In this document: piece after piece, positions 52,768 through 61,550 of the stretch
Layout of the letters: each line of letters begins with the position of its first letter
Numbering within the stretch: position 1 is the stretch's first letter
Source: Collinsella sp. An307
GTDB taxonomy: Bacteria; Actinomycetota; Coriobacteriia; Coriobacteriales; Coriobacteriaceae
Length of the DNA stretch: 64,000 bases
NCBI RefSeq assembly: GCF_002161805.1
Contig: NZ_NFIP01000001.1
Span: 372,001-436,000, forward strand
Direction of reading: 5' to 3'
The notes under the pieces: model-generated
The model's database searches: none
Told to the model about the DNA's origin: nothing
What the model saw: only the letters and a program-made list of their open reading frames with translations
Position numbers and translations under genes: made by a program

Positions 52768-53870
52768 CGGTAAAACGTCTCGTGTTGAACTTTGGTAGCC
52801 GGTGCGTTGACTTTCGTATCGGCCCTGACGCGCTGGGTGAGTTCAGTCGTATCTCGCGCGGCGTTGTCGGTCGTCCCGTCCGCGCTTTTGTGGTCGAAGA
52901 CCCCGCGCTTCCCCAAGAGGTTTCCACGCGCATTGCGCACGAGCTCATCGATGCCGGCTTCAAGATCGAACGCTGGCAAGCCCCTGAAGCCGCATCGATC
53001 ACGTTTGAGGTCATCAGCGAGGTGCTGGCGCTGCTCGGTTCAGCTCAGATCACTGCAGACGATGTTATCGTGGCGGCGGGTGGTGTACGCGTGACGTCGC
53101 TTGGTGCGTATGTTGCACGCCTTTGGTGCGGGTCCACCCCCTGCGTGCTTGTTCCCACTGACCTTGAGGGCATGGTTTGCGCCGCTACCGCATCCGAGCC
53201 GATCGATGTGGCGGGCACCGACGGACACGTGCTGCTCCGCCCGGAGCCGTCCATGGTGTTCTGCGACGTCTCGCTGCTCAGCGGTGATCCCGAGCCCGCC
53301 GGCAACGTCTTGCTTCTGGGTGCGGCGCTCGCCGACAGCAAGCGCTCCTGGGACCGCCTCAAAGATCATGCGGCAAAGATTGGGGAGGGAGACCCCGTTG
53401 CTATCGTTGATGCCGTCTGCAATGCGCAGACCTGCCGCCGTAGCGTCGTTGCATCTGCAAATCCGTCTGCTCGCCACGCCCTCTCCTTTGGTGTGACTAC
53501 CGCCCGCGCACTTCGAGCGTGTCTTGCGCGCAGAGATGCCCCCGCACCCTGGTGGCAGCTTCTCGCCGAGGGCATGCGCTTTGAGGCGCGCCTCGCGACC
53601 GAGGCGGGCAAGTTTTCCGTCGAGGAAGTCTTTGCGCTCGATGACGCGCTCGAGGACCTCGGTGTTGAAGAGCTTGCTTTCGATATCGATGTTGAAGAAT
53701 TCCTCAAGGCTCTGGAGGAGGAGAATGCGCGCTGGTCCAACCGACTGTTCTTCGCGCTCCCCAAGGGCTTTGGCTCCATTCGCCTTGTCAACGTGGACGA
53801 CGAGGTGCTTCGTCGTCACGCCGAGGCGTACCTCGCATCCCGCGCCGAGCTGTTAGATGACGCTGAATAG
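52764..53870 (+). CDS. aroB: AroB-like protein, probable inactive dehydroquinate synthase
   Basis: This 368-residue protein has the dehydroquinate synthase fold (VVED, AAGGVRVTSLGAYVARLWCGSTPCVLVPT) but has lost the catalytic residues. True AroB has G-D-L-A-G-F, DSS-x-GGK and a metal site of one Glu and two His. Here the GGK segment reads TASEPID, the Glu region reads LLGAALADS, NFGHTFGHA reads SFGVTTARA (241-249), and LHGEAV reads LLAEGM. It is in the usual place after aroK and is probably a pseudoenzyme; that is inference from motif comparison. Confidence 0.8.
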   Translation: MTVKRLVLNFGSRCVDFRIGPDALGEFSRISRGVVGRPVRAFVVEDPALPQEVSTRIAHELIDAGFKIERWQAPEAASITFEVISEVLALLGSAQITADDVIVAAGGVRVTSLGAYVARLWCGSTPCVLVPTDLEGMVCAATASEPIDVAGTDGHVLLRPEPSMVFCDVSLLSGDPEPAGNVLLLGAALADSKRSWDRLKDHAAKIGEGDPVAIVDAVCNAQTCRRSVVASANPSARHALSFGVTTARALRACLARRDAPAPWWQLLAEGMRFEARLATEAGKFSVEEVFALDDALEDLGVEELAFDIDVEEFLKALEEENARWSNRLFFALPKGFGSIRLVNVDDEVLRRHAEAYLASRAELLDDAE

Positions 53871-53907
53871 TAACTTGTAACCGAGACGGTAATCTGGAGG
53901 AGATCAT

Positions 53908-55038
53908 ATGACTGAAATTATGAACGGGCCTGCTGGTCGCGTTGCTCGCGTGCGCACTCTTATGGAGGAGCGCGGCTACGATGCCGTGATCATTCGCGAC
54001 GAGGCAAACCTCCGCTGGCTCACGGGCGCCGAGGGCGTTTTTGACTTTACCGGCGAGCTCCCGCACTGCGCCTTCATCTCTCGTGCGAGCGCTTATCTGC
54101 ATACTGACTCTCGTTATTTCAACAGCTTTGAGGAGCATATGCCCGAGGGTCATGAGTGGAAGCTCGATATGGATGGTTTCGACATTCCCAAATGGGTTGC
54201 CGACCACGCGTGCCTTGAGCACTGTCGCGTCATTGCGGTCGAGGACACCATGGAGCTTGCCTTTTATAACGGGCTCACGCGTGCGATCGAGGACGCGTCC
54301 CTTTGCTGCGGTATAGCTCTAATGCACGGTGACCTTCGTCAGATGCGCGCCATCAAGGATGCCGAGGAGATTGAGCTCATGCGTCGTGCGCAGGCTATTA
54401 CCGATGCTGCGTTTGCCCATATGCTCGAGTTCATCAAGCCCGGTCTTACCGAGAAGGAGATCAAGCTTGAGCTTGAGAACTACATGTACGCCCAGGGCGC
54501 TGATGGGCTCGCGTTCGGCACCATCGTCGCCTCCGGTCCCAACACCGCCAATCCGCACGCCATCCCTTCGGACCGCGTGGTCGAGAAGGGCGACTTCGTT
54601 CTCATGGATTACGGCGCGCGCCTTGGTGACTACGATTCCGATATGACACGCACCGTCGTTCTGGGCGAGCCGACCGAGGAGCAGCGCAAGATCTACGATC
54701 TCGTCCAGCGTACGCACGAGGAGTGCGTCCGTGCTATCCACGGTGGCGTCGATGGTAAGGACATTCACGAGCTCTCGGTCAAAATCATCTCTGACGCCGG
54801 CTACGGCGACTATTACGGTCATGGGCTTGGCCACGGCGTCGGTATCGATATCCATGAGCTGCCCAATTTCGGTCGTCGCAGCAACGTGGTAGAGGCAGGC
54901 GCCGTCATCACCGTCGAGCCGGGCGTTTACCTTCCCGGTGTGGGCGGCGTGCGTCTTGAGGACTATGGCGTGGTCACCGATGACGGCTTTGAGCCCTTTA
55001 CCACGAGCCCGCATGACCTTCAGATTATCGACTGCTAA
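53908..55038 (+). CDS. pepP: M24-family Xaa-Pro peptidase
   Basis: This 376-residue peptidase has an N-terminal creatinase-like domain and a C-terminal pita-bread domain with the five metal ligands: MDYGARLGDYDSDMTR (two Asp), GHGLGHGVGIDIHE (His), VEPGVYLPG (Glu) and VRLEDYG (Glu). It removes N-terminal residues before proline or splits Xaa-Pro dipeptides, with Mn2+ or Co2+; the exact class (PepP or PepQ) is not certain. TGGAGGAGATCAT precedes the ATG. It lies between aroB and a zinc-ribbon gene. Confidence 0.9.
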   Translation: MTEIMNGPAGRVARVRTLMEERGYDAVIIRDEANLRWLTGAEGVFDFTGELPHCAFISRASAYLHTDSRYFNSFEEHMPEGHEWKLDMDGFDIPKWVADHACLEHCRVIAVEDTMELAFYNGLTRAIEDASLCCGIALMHGDLRQMRAIKDAEEIELMRRAQAITDAAFAHMLEFIKPGLTEKEIKLELENYMYAQGADGLAFGTIVASGPNTANPHAIPSDRVVEKGDFVLMDYGARLGDYDSDMTRTVVLGEPTEEQRKIYDLVQRTHEECVRAIHGGVDGKDIHELSVKIISDAGYGDYYGHGLGHGVGIDIHELPNFGRRSNVVEAGAVITVEPGVYLPGVGGVRLEDYGVVTDDGFEPFTTSPHDLQIIDC

Positions 55039-55063
55039 CGCGTCTTCAGTGTAAAGGGAGGGT

Positions 55064-55822
55064 ATGACCGTGTTCTGCATGAAATGCGGTGCCGAGCTGG
55101 ACGAGGGCGCGAAGTTCTGCAACGTCTGCGGTGCGCGTGTCAATCGTGCTTCTGACTCAAGGTATCGAGATTCCAATGGTTTGAGCGGTGACACGGCGCC
55201 CAATATGGCGCCTCTACCCCTCTCGATGCCGCAGGACTACATTCGCTACGATGGCTCCCATGCGCGAACGGGGGCCGGCAAGGTCGTCGCAATCGTCTGC
55301 GGTGTCGCGCTTGTTGCCGTGCTTGCCGCCGGAGGTACCTGGTTCGCACTCAACTCTGCCTCTTCGGGCTCCTTAGATTCTGCGCCAACAGACGGAGTTT
55401 CCACGGTGCCTGGTGGTGTAGGTGAGGTCTCCGTAGATGAGGAGGGAGAGGACAAACCCTCGGCAATACGTGAAGCTGGACGACAAGACGGCCTCGATGA
55501 ACGTGAAGATGTCGCGACCGATGACGAAGCTTCCTCGCCGGGTCCCGGTGCGGAGGGCTTTATTCTTCCCGATTCCGATACGCATCTCTATAGCACCTCT
55601 GAGCTTGAGGGTCTTTCTAATTGGGAGCTCTCTATCGCTCGCAACGAGATCTACGCCCGCCATGGTCGAACGTTTCAAAACGAGGATCTTCAGGGCTACT
55701 TTGAGGCGCAGGATTGGTATACGCCGCTTTACGATCCTGAGGAGTTCGACGACGAGGTGGAGCTCTCGTCTACCGAGATTGCTAACGCCGAGACCATTCG
55801 CGCCCTCGAAAATGCCGAATAG
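55064..55822 (+). CDS. Zinc-ribbon membrane protein with YARHG domain
   Basis: This 252-residue protein has an N-terminal zinc ribbon (Cys5, Cys8, Cys19, Cys22), a flexible linker, one transmembrane segment (about 72-96), an acidic Ser/Asp-rich region and a C-terminal YARHG domain (SIARNEIYARHGRTFQNEDLQGYFEAQDWYTPLYDPEEFDD). The YARHG part would face outside and the zinc ribbon inside. It resembles the protein at 25070 in its C-terminus and membrane anchor but has a zinc ribbon in place of the acidic region. The function is unknown. Confidence 0.85.
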   Translation: MTVFCMKCGAELDEGAKFCNVCGARVNRASDSRYRDSNGLSGDTAPNMAPLPLSMPQDYIRYDGSHARTGAGKVVAIVCGVALVAVLAAGGTWFALNSASSGSLDSAPTDGVSTVPGGVGEVSVDEEGEDKPSAIREAGRQDGLDEREDVATDDEASSPGPGAEGFILPDSDTHLYSTSELEGLSNWELSIARNEIYARHGRTFQNEDLQGYFEAQDWYTPLYDPEEFDDEVELSSTEIANAETIRALENAE

Positions 55823-55996
55823 CTTGGCTCGACGCGCTTGCCTATCTCCTCTTTTGTGCTAGTGAGATTGGACTTCGCCCGTAATCTTTCGCTTGTGTAA
55901 TCGCTTGTCGAGGCAGCGAGGATTCCTGCGAGGTTGTATACTACGTCTGTATGCAACGTTGGCGCCCCCGGGCGCTCTGATATGGAAAGGCGTTTC

Positions 55997-56560
55997 ATGG
56001 CATCCATCACCACCGCTGATTTCAAGAACGGCATCGGCCTGCGCATTAAGGACAAGGTTTGCACTATTGTCGAGTTCCAGCACGTCAAGCCTGGTAAGGG
56101 CGGCGCGTTCGTGCGCTACAAGACCAAGGACCTCAAGACGGGCCGCGTGGTCGAGCAGACCTGCAACGCCGGTACCAAGTTTGAGAGCGTCACCCTCACC
56201 ACCACTGAGATGCAGTATCTCTACAACGATGGTGACCACTACTACTTTATGAACATGGAGACCTACGACCAGGTGCCCGTTCCCGTTGACTTCATCGGTG
56301 ACAATGCCAAGTGGCTGAAGGAGAATGACATCTGCCAGCTCCTCTACGCCGATGACGAGCTTATGGGCGTGAACCCGCCGATGTTCATCGAGGTCGAGAT
56401 CACCCAGACCGACCCCGGCTTCAAGGGCGATACCGTTCAGGGTTCCACTAAGCCGGCCACCATTGAGACCGGTGCCGTCATCCAGGTTCCTATGTATCTC
56501 AACCAGGGTGAGATCATCAAGGTCGACACGCGTGACGGTAAGTTTGTCAGCCGCGTCTAG
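55997..56560 (+). CDS. efp: Elongation factor P
   Basis: This 187-residue protein relieves ribosome stalling at consecutive prolines. The loop KPGKGGAFVR carries Lys34, the residue modified in many EF-Ps, and the C-terminus has the expected QVPMYLNQGEIIKVDTRDGKFVSRV. The start at ATG 55997 follows GGAAAGG and removes an upstream extension. No efp-modifying gene is nearby. Confidence 0.95.
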   Translation: MASITTADFKNGIGLRIKDKVCTIVEFQHVKPGKGGAFVRYKTKDLKTGRVVEQTCNAGTKFESVTLTTTEMQYLYNDGDHYYFMNMETYDQVPVPVDFIGDNAKWLKENDICQLLYADDELMGVNPPMFIEVEITQTDPGFKGDTVQGSTKPATIETGAVIQVPMYLNQGEIIKVDTRDGKFVSRV

Positions 56561-56600
56561 TACGTCTCAGACCGTCCCTACCCAAAGATTGGGGGAGTCC

Positions 56601-56963
56601 ATGTCTCACGAGATTATCGTTTCCGGCATCGGCATCGCGCCCGAGGTGCTTGCCACCATTGTTTCTCGCGCTGTCGAGGAAGTCGAGGGTATCGCTTCGG
56701 TGGGGGATAAGAACCTTGCCAGCAACCTCGTCTCCATGTTCTCTACGCGCAGCGTCTCCACGGCGCCTGCGGTCGAGGCCACGGTTACGGCCGACGACGA
56801 GCTCGCCCTTACGGTTCATCTCGTCGTCTTCTTTGGCTACCCCTTCAAGAAGCTTGCCGAGGTGGTTCGTGAGGCGGTCGTGCACGCTATCGACGCTCAG
56901 GTGGGCGTTGGTGTGGCGCGTGTGGACGTCTGCATCGACGGCCTTGTCTTCCCCAAGGAGTAA
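56601..56963 (+). CDS. Asp23/Gls24 family protein
   Basis: This 120-residue protein matches the Asp23 (alkaline shock protein 23) family: ISGIAPEVLATIVSRAVEEVEGIASV-like N-terminus, TVHLVVFFGYPFKKLAEVVREAVVHAIDAQ, and VARVDVCIDGLVF at the end. Members are abundant in Gram-positive envelopes and are linked to alkaline or envelope stress. It lies between efp and nusB, an arrangement common in Firmicutes and Actinobacteria. GGGGGAG precedes the ATG at 56601. Confidence 0.9.
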   Translation: MSHEIIVSGIGIAPEVLATIVSRAVEEVEGIASVGDKNLASNLVSMFSTRSVSTAPAVEATVTADDELALTVHLVVFFGYPFKKLAEVVREAVVHAIDAQVGVGVARVDVCIDGLVFPKE

Positions 56964-56966
56964 CGC

Positions 56967-57497
56967 GTGAGCTTAAAAGTCGATCGCGGGCGCACACGCG
57001 CCCGCAGCCAGGCTGTCCAGCTGCTCTTTCAGGCTGAAGCGAAAGACGTGCCCCTTGAGGAGGTCCTTGAGGGCGATTATCTTCTGTCCAAGGGTCCTCT
57101 TGAGGACTATGCGCGCACACTCGCCGAGGGCTGCTATCGCTACCTGGACACCATTGACGAGGTCCTCGATCAGGCCCTTAAGAACTGGAGCATGCCGCGC
57201 CTCCCGCGGACCGACCGCAACCTTATGCGCATCGCCATCTACGAGATGCGCTATGCCGATGAGCGCATTGAGGACGCGGTCGTGATCAACGAGGCGGTCG
57301 AGATCGCCAAGGCCTATGGAACCGATGAGTCGGCTAAGTTCGTGAACGGCGTTCTGGGCCGCATCTCTCGTACGGACGAGAGCGAGCTGCCCAGCCGTAA
57401 CGCTGCCGATGCGGACGATTCTGCCTTGTCCGGCGGAGACGACGAGACTGCCGTTGCTTCCGATGTGGCTGCCGATACCGTTGAGGCGGAGGCGTAG
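56967..57497 (+). CDS. nusB: Transcription antitermination protein NusB
   Basis: This 176-residue protein has the NusB all-helical pattern: [76 protein letters not shown]. NusB with S10 (NusE) supports antitermination on rRNA operons. The C-terminal acidic extension of about 40 residues is longer than usual. It starts with GTG, with AAGGAG just upstream, three bases after the preceding gene. Confidence 0.93.
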   Translation: MSLKVDRGRTRARSQAVQLLFQAEAKDVPLEEVLEGDYLLSKGPLEDYARTLAEGCYRYLDTIDEVLDQALKNWSMPRLPRTDRNLMRIAIYEMRYADERIEDAVVINEAVEIAKAYGTDESAKFVNGVLGRISRTDESELPSRNAADADDSALSGGDDETAVASDVAADTVEAEA

Positions 57498-57502
57498 GCC
57501 CT

Positions 57503-57781
57503 ATGGCAGAGTCGACCGTCCATACCTTTGAGGACATCACTACGCGCCTTGACGAGATCATCGCGACCGTGCGTTCCAAGGACACCTCCCTTGAGCGCAG
57601 CCTTGATCTGTTTGACGAGGCCATCAAGCTCGGCTCCAAGGCGGTCGAGCTTGTCGACAGCTTCGATATGAGCCCCACTGAGGCCGCCATGCTCGAGGAG
57701 GCTCAAGATAGTCCCGTAGACGCCGACTCAGATGAACCCGCAGAGGCTTCTGACGATTCCGCTGAGGACGCGAGGGCTTGA
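57503..57781 (+). CDS. xseB: Exonuclease VII small subunit
   Basis: The first 60 residues match XseB: FEDITTRLDEIIATVRSKDTSLERSLDLFDEAIKLGSKAVELVD. The rest is an acidic tail (92 residues in all). It forms exonuclease VII with XseA, which is not in the window; the usual xseA-xseB pair is therefore split or xseA is elsewhere. It overlaps tlyA by one base. Confidence 0.88.
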   Translation: MAESTVHTFEDITTRLDEIIATVRSKDTSLERSLDLFDEAIKLGSKAVELVDSFDMSPTEAAMLEEAQDSPVDADSDEPAEASDDSAEDARA

Positions 57782-58593
57782 TGCCGGGCATGAAGAAGGT
57801 CCGGCTTGATGATGAGATGATTTCGCAGGGCATCTGTGCCGATCGCGCAGATGCCCTGCGGCTCTTGATGGCAGGTCTCGTCTCTTCCGGGGGCGAGCGG
57901 CTCTCTTCGCCCGGCCAGAAGGTCCTGCCCGGGCTTGATCTTCATGTTAAGGGCCATAGTGCCTATGTCGGTCGCGGCGGTCTTAAGCTTGAGGGCGCTC
58001 TCGACTCCTTTGGGGTCGATCCTGCGGGCCTTACCTGCCTCGATGTCGGCTGCTCCACCGGCGGGTTTACCGATTGCCTTCTCAAGCGGGGCGCCGAGCG
58101 CGTCATCTCCGTTGATGTAGGCCACGCCCAATTCGACTGGTCGCTCAGAAACGATTCTCGTGTGACGCTTCTCGAGCGAACAAATATCGTCGATGTTCCC
58201 GATTTGGGTTATCGCGGCGTAGCTGATCTTGCCGTTTGCGACGTCTCCTTCACAAGGATCTCCCGCGTACTCCCTGCGGTGCTCGAGATCGTTTCGGAGG
58301 TCGGCTCCTTCGTGACGCTCGTAAAGCCACAATTCGAAGCCGAGGCGCATGAGGTGGGAGAAGGCGGGATCGTTCGCGATCCCCTTGTCAGACGACGCAC
58401 CCTTGCCGATGTCGTTCGGCTATTTGCGGCAAACGGGCTCGTCCCCCAAGACGTTTGCGTCTCGCCCATAACAGGCGCCAAGGGAAACGTTGAGTATTTC
58501 CTTTGGGGTAAACGGGGTATCCTAGACGCCAAGGGCTCCGGCACATGCGCGGAGCAGGTCGATGCCGTTTTGGGGAAGGTGGAGCGTCTATGA
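57781..58593 (+). CDS. tlyA: TlyA-family rRNA methyltransferase
   Basis: This 270-residue protein has an N-terminal S4 RNA-binding domain (about 7-65, KKVRLDDEMISQGICADRADALRLLMAG) and an FtsJ-like methyltransferase domain with the SAM motif CLDVGCSTGGFTDCLL, VISVDVGHAQFDW, and VKPQFEAEAHEVGEGGIVRD. In mycobacteria TlyA 2'-O-methylates 16S and 23S rRNA. The ATG at 57781 overlaps the xseB stop codon. The nadK start overlaps its own stop. Confidence 0.92.
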   Translation: MPGMKKVRLDDEMISQGICADRADALRLLMAGLVSSGGERLSSPGQKVLPGLDLHVKGHSAYVGRGGLKLEGALDSFGVDPAGLTCLDVGCSTGGFTDCLLKRGAERVISVDVGHAQFDWSLRNDSRVTLLERTNIVDVPDLGYRGVADLAVCDVSFTRISRVLPAVLEIVSEVGSFVTLVKPQFEAEAHEVGEGGIVRDPLVRRRTLADVVRLFAANGLVPQDVCVSPITGAKGNVEYFLWGKRGILDAKGSGTCAEQVDAVLGKVERL

Positions 58594-59450
58594 AGATCCT
58601 GCTCGTTCCCAACTACGATAAAGCTGAGGCTGTAGAGAGCGGTCTCATGCTCGAGCTCTGGCTTTCCCGTCAGGGACTGGACGTTGTCTGGGCGCCGGAT
58701 ACACGTTCCGGCATTGCCGCAGAGCCCGATATAGAAGGGTGCGGGCTTGTCATCTCCCTCGGCGGAGACGGGACGCTTCTTCGCGCAGCGCGCATCGTAA
58801 CCTATCGCGAGATTCCCATCCTCGGCCTTTCATACGGTCACGTTGGGTTCCTTACTGCAGCGAGCCCCGACGACACCGATATTCTCAAAGTGGTGGGAGA
58901 TGCCCTCGCGGGCGAGCTCCATGTGAGCAGACGAGCGACGCTCTCCTGTCGCATCTTCTCGTCGCAAGATTCTGATGCCGAGCCTGTTCTCGAATCCTTT
59001 GCCTTAAACGACCTCGCCCTCACACGCGGGCCGCTCTCGGATATGGTCTCGTTCGACATCACCGTTTCCGGCCACCACATCGATCGCTTGCGCGGAGATG
59101 GCGTGGTCATCTCGACCGCAACCGGCTCCACCGGGTACGCGCTCTCGGCCGGAGGCCCTATCGTAAGCCCCGACTACGCCGGCATGGTCTGCGTTCCCAT
59201 TGCCCCGCACACCATCCAGGCGCGCGCGTTTCTCACGTCGCCTTCCGATGTTATCGAGATCGCCATGTCGCACGACAGACCCTCTATCCCTGCGGTTGCC
59301 GTCGACGGCCAGTTTTACAAAGGGGAGGAAGCGGTTGAGCGGGTAGAGGTGAGCCGGGGGCCGGGCGATGTCCTTTTGCTTGACTACGGTCCCGAGAGCT
59401 TCTACAACTCGGTGAGCCGCGTGTTCTACGGGGTGCGCCATGATCGATGA
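58590..59450 (+). CDS. nadK: NAD kinase
   Basis: This 286-residue kinase makes NADP+ from NAD+. The catalytic motif GGDGT (58-62) lies in LVISLGGDGTLLRAAR, with NDLALTRGPLSDMVS and the conserved segment STATGSTGYALSAGGPIVSP. A short ATGA overlap joins it to tlyA, and recN begins before its end (59440). The tlyA-nadK-recN order is typical. Confidence 0.94.
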   Translation: MKILLVPNYDKAEAVESGLMLELWLSRQGLDVVWAPDTRSGIAAEPDIEGCGLVISLGGDGTLLRAARIVTYREIPILGLSYGHVGFLTAASPDDTDILKVVGDALAGELHVSRRATLSCRIFSSQDSDAEPVLESFALNDLALTRGPLSDMVSFDITVSGHHIDRLRGDGVVISTATGSTGYALSAGGPIVSPDYAGMVCVPIAPHTIQARAFLTSPSDVIEIAMSHDRPSIPAVAVDGQFYKGEEAVERVEVSRGPGDVLLLDYGPESFYNSVSRVFYGVRHDR

Positions 59451-61071
59451 GATTCGCGTTTCCAACTTAGCCCTCATTCGCGAGGCCGAGCTATCGCTTT
59501 CAAGCGGTCTTACGGTGCTCACCGGCGAGACCGGTGCCGGAAAAACGGCGCTTCTCTCAGCGCTCAAGCTGCTTATGGGCGAGCGCGCCGATGCGTCTCA
59601 GGTTCGTGAAGGCGAGCCATATGCTGAAGTCGAGGGTCGCATTTTCACTGACGCCAAGGACACCGAGGGTTTTACCGTCTCGCGTCGCCTCTCTGCTGAC
59701 GGTCGTTCCCGTGTGAGAATCGATGGATCGCTTGGGAGCGTGCGTGAGCTGTCTGAACGCGTGGCGCCTTTGATGGACCTCTGCGGGCAGCATGAGCACC
59801 AGCGCCTCCTCGACGCCTCAACGCATGTGGGCATGGTCGACGCTTGGGCGCATGGAAGCATCGCCGCGCCACTCGAGGCCTATCGAGCCGACCTTTTGGT
59901 AGCTCGCGAGGCCGCTCGTGAGCTCGAGCGCGTGGAAGCGGCGGCACGAACCGAGGGATTCCGGTTGGAGGACGCACGGTATACCGTAGACCGCATTGAC
60001 GAGGTCGACCCTCATGAGGGTGAACTTGAGGAGCTTGAGGAGACGCTGCCACGCGCAGAGCATGCCGAGGCACTCGCAGCGTGCGCCCATGAAGCGGCCG
60101 AGGCGCTCTCAGGCGAGGGGGGAGCGCTCGATCCGCTGAACGGCGCCATCGCCGAGCTCTCCCGCATGGGCGGCGTCGACGGTAAGCTCTCTGAGTTCGC
60201 CGATGCGCTTGCGGGCGCTGCCATCACGCTTGAGGACGTTGCACAGGACCTACGTCGCTATCGCGATGGGGTCGACTTCGACCCTGCGGAACTTGCGCGC
60301 CTCCAGGAGCGCTATGCCGCGCTTAAAGGGCTGCTTCGGCAGTTCGGTCCTCATATGGAGGACGTATTCCAACGCCGGGATGAGGCTCAGGAGCTTCTTT
60401 CGCTTGTATCCGATAGCGATGCGCGCATTGCGCGCGCCCGTCGCGCCTTGGAGGAAGCCGAGTCAAAACTTGCCCAATCCGCAAAGGAGCTGCGCCGCGC
60501 ACGCAACGCTGCGGGTCCACGCTTCTGTCGTGAGGTCACGCGTCAGATGGCGCGCCTGGAGATGGGGCGTGCGGAGCTCGTCTGGGAGGCTCGTAAGCTT
60601 CCCCGTGAGCGCTGGACCGAGGCCGGCCCCGATTCCTACGAGCTTCTCTATCGCAGCGGCCCGGGTCTCACACCACGGCCTCTTCGCCGCATCGCATCGG
60701 GCGGCGAGCTTTCGCGCGTCATGCTTGCCTCGATGGTGGTGCTTGGCGAGGCGGACGGTGTCGACACGCTTGTGTTCGACGAGGTCGATGCCGGTGTGGG
60801 CGGAGCTGTCGCTCGGTCTCTCGCTGCGGTGCTCGCCGACCTTGCGCGCACCCACCAGGTTATCGTCGTCACGCATGTGGCGCAGGTTGCCGTCGTTGCG
60901 GCTGAGCACTACGTCGTATCCAAGTCTGATGGCGATATCCCCGAGACACGCCTGAGTAAGGTTACCGGGGACGAGCGCGTCCGTGAGGTGGCTCGCATGC
61001 TCTCGGGCGATACCGGTGAAGCCTCAATTGCGCATGCGCGCGAGATGCTTGCTGAGGCCGGCACGTTTTAG
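59440..61071 (+). CDS. recN: DNA repair protein RecN
   Basis: The 543-residue SMC-like protein has Walker A GETGAGKT (29-36), a long helical middle for the coiled coil, a signature-like RRIASGGELSRVMLA and a Walker B LVFDEVDAGVGG, followed by HQVIVVTHVAQVA. RecN helps repair double-strand breaks. It overlaps nadK by 11 bases. I did not see a LexA box just upstream, so SOS control is not obvious for it. Confidence 0.95.
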   Translation: MIDEIRVSNLALIREAELSLSSGLTVLTGETGAGKTALLSALKLLMGERADASQVREGEPYAEVEGRIFTDAKDTEGFTVSRRLSADGRSRVRIDGSLGSVRELSERVAPLMDLCGQHEHQRLLDASTHVGMVDAWAHGSIAAPLEAYRADLLVAREAARELERVEAAARTEGFRLEDARYTVDRIDEVDPHEGELEELEETLPRAEHAEALAACAHEAAEALSGEGGALDPLNGAIAELSRMGGVDGKLSEFADALAGAAITLEDVAQDLRRYRDGVDFDPAELARLQERYAALKGLLRQFGPHMEDVFQRRDEAQELLSLVSDSDARIARARRALEEAESKLAQSAKELRRARNAAGPRFCREVTRQMARLEMGRAELVWEARKLPRERWTEAGPDSYELLYRSGPGLTPRPLRRIASGGELSRVMLASMVVLGEADGVDTLVFDEVDAGVGGAVARSLAAVLADLARTHQVIVVTHVAQVAVVAAEHYVVSKSDGDIPETRLSKVTGDERVREVARMLSGDTGEASIAHAREMLAEAGTF

Positions 61072-61122
61072 CACGCGCCCCGCCGTCGCTTACGTGTGCG
61101 TTTCATGCATATGCGCAGCTTG

Positions 61123-61231
61123 TGGTAGTATATCGGGCTGTTGGATTACCCGTTCCTAGCGGTTCGCTTCACCGGCGGCCCCTCGGATCGGGCGGATTGC
61201 AGGGGAGACCCTGCCAAGAGAAAGGTGAAAC
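61123..61231 (+). promoter_or_regulatory. rpsO promoter and structured leader
   Basis: An extended -10, TGG-TAGTAT (TAGTAT at 61126-61131), is followed by a leader of about 95 nt. It contains GCAGGG (61199-61204) and CCCTGC (61209-61214) closing a GAGA tetraloop, and a GGGC/GCCC pair upstream. S15 is known to bind a structured leader of its own mRNA in several bacteria, so this may be an autoregulatory site. The similarity is in layout only. Confidence 0.42.
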
Positions 61232-61510
61232 ATGACTGTTTCTAAGGAGCGCAAGACTGAGCTCACCGCCGAGTTCGGCAAGAACGCGCAGGACACCGGC
61301 AACCCCAAGGTTCAGGTCGCCATCGCCACCGAGCGCATCCGTGAGCTCACCGAGCACATGAAGACCCACCCGAAGGACTTCCACACCCGCCGCGGTCTGC
61401 TCATGATCGTTGGTCGCCGTCGTCGTCTTCTCTCCTACATCAAGAAGAACGACATCGTCGAGTACCGTGAACTCATCGCGAAGCTCGGCATCCGCGACAA
61501 CATCCAGTAA
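61232..61510 (+). CDS. rpsO: 30S ribosomal protein S15
   Basis: This 92-residue protein has the S15 core: DTGNPKVQVAIATERIRELTEHMKTHPKDFHTRRGLLMIVGRRRRLLSYIKKNDIVEYRELIAKLGIRDNI. It binds 16S rRNA in the central domain early in assembly. Gene order rpsO-pnp is the one found in most bacteria. AGAAAGG precedes the ATG. Confidence 0.97.
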   Translation: MTVSKERKTELTAEFGKNAQDTGNPKVQVAIATERIRELTEHMKTHPKDFHTRRGLLMIVGRRRRLLSYIKKNDIVEYRELIAKLGIRDNIQ

Positions 61511-61522
61511 GTTGTGCATGCG

Positions 61523-61546
61523 GGAGCCCCTTCGGGGGCTCCTTTT
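61523..61546 (+). terminator. Rho-independent terminator between rpsO and pnp
   Basis: GGAGCCCC (61523-61530) and GGGGCTCC (61535-61542) form a perfect 8-bp stem with a TTCG loop, followed by TTTT. Because pnp needs expression, it may be leaky or pnp may have its own promoter. Confidence 0.85.
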
Positions 61547-61550
61547 CATG

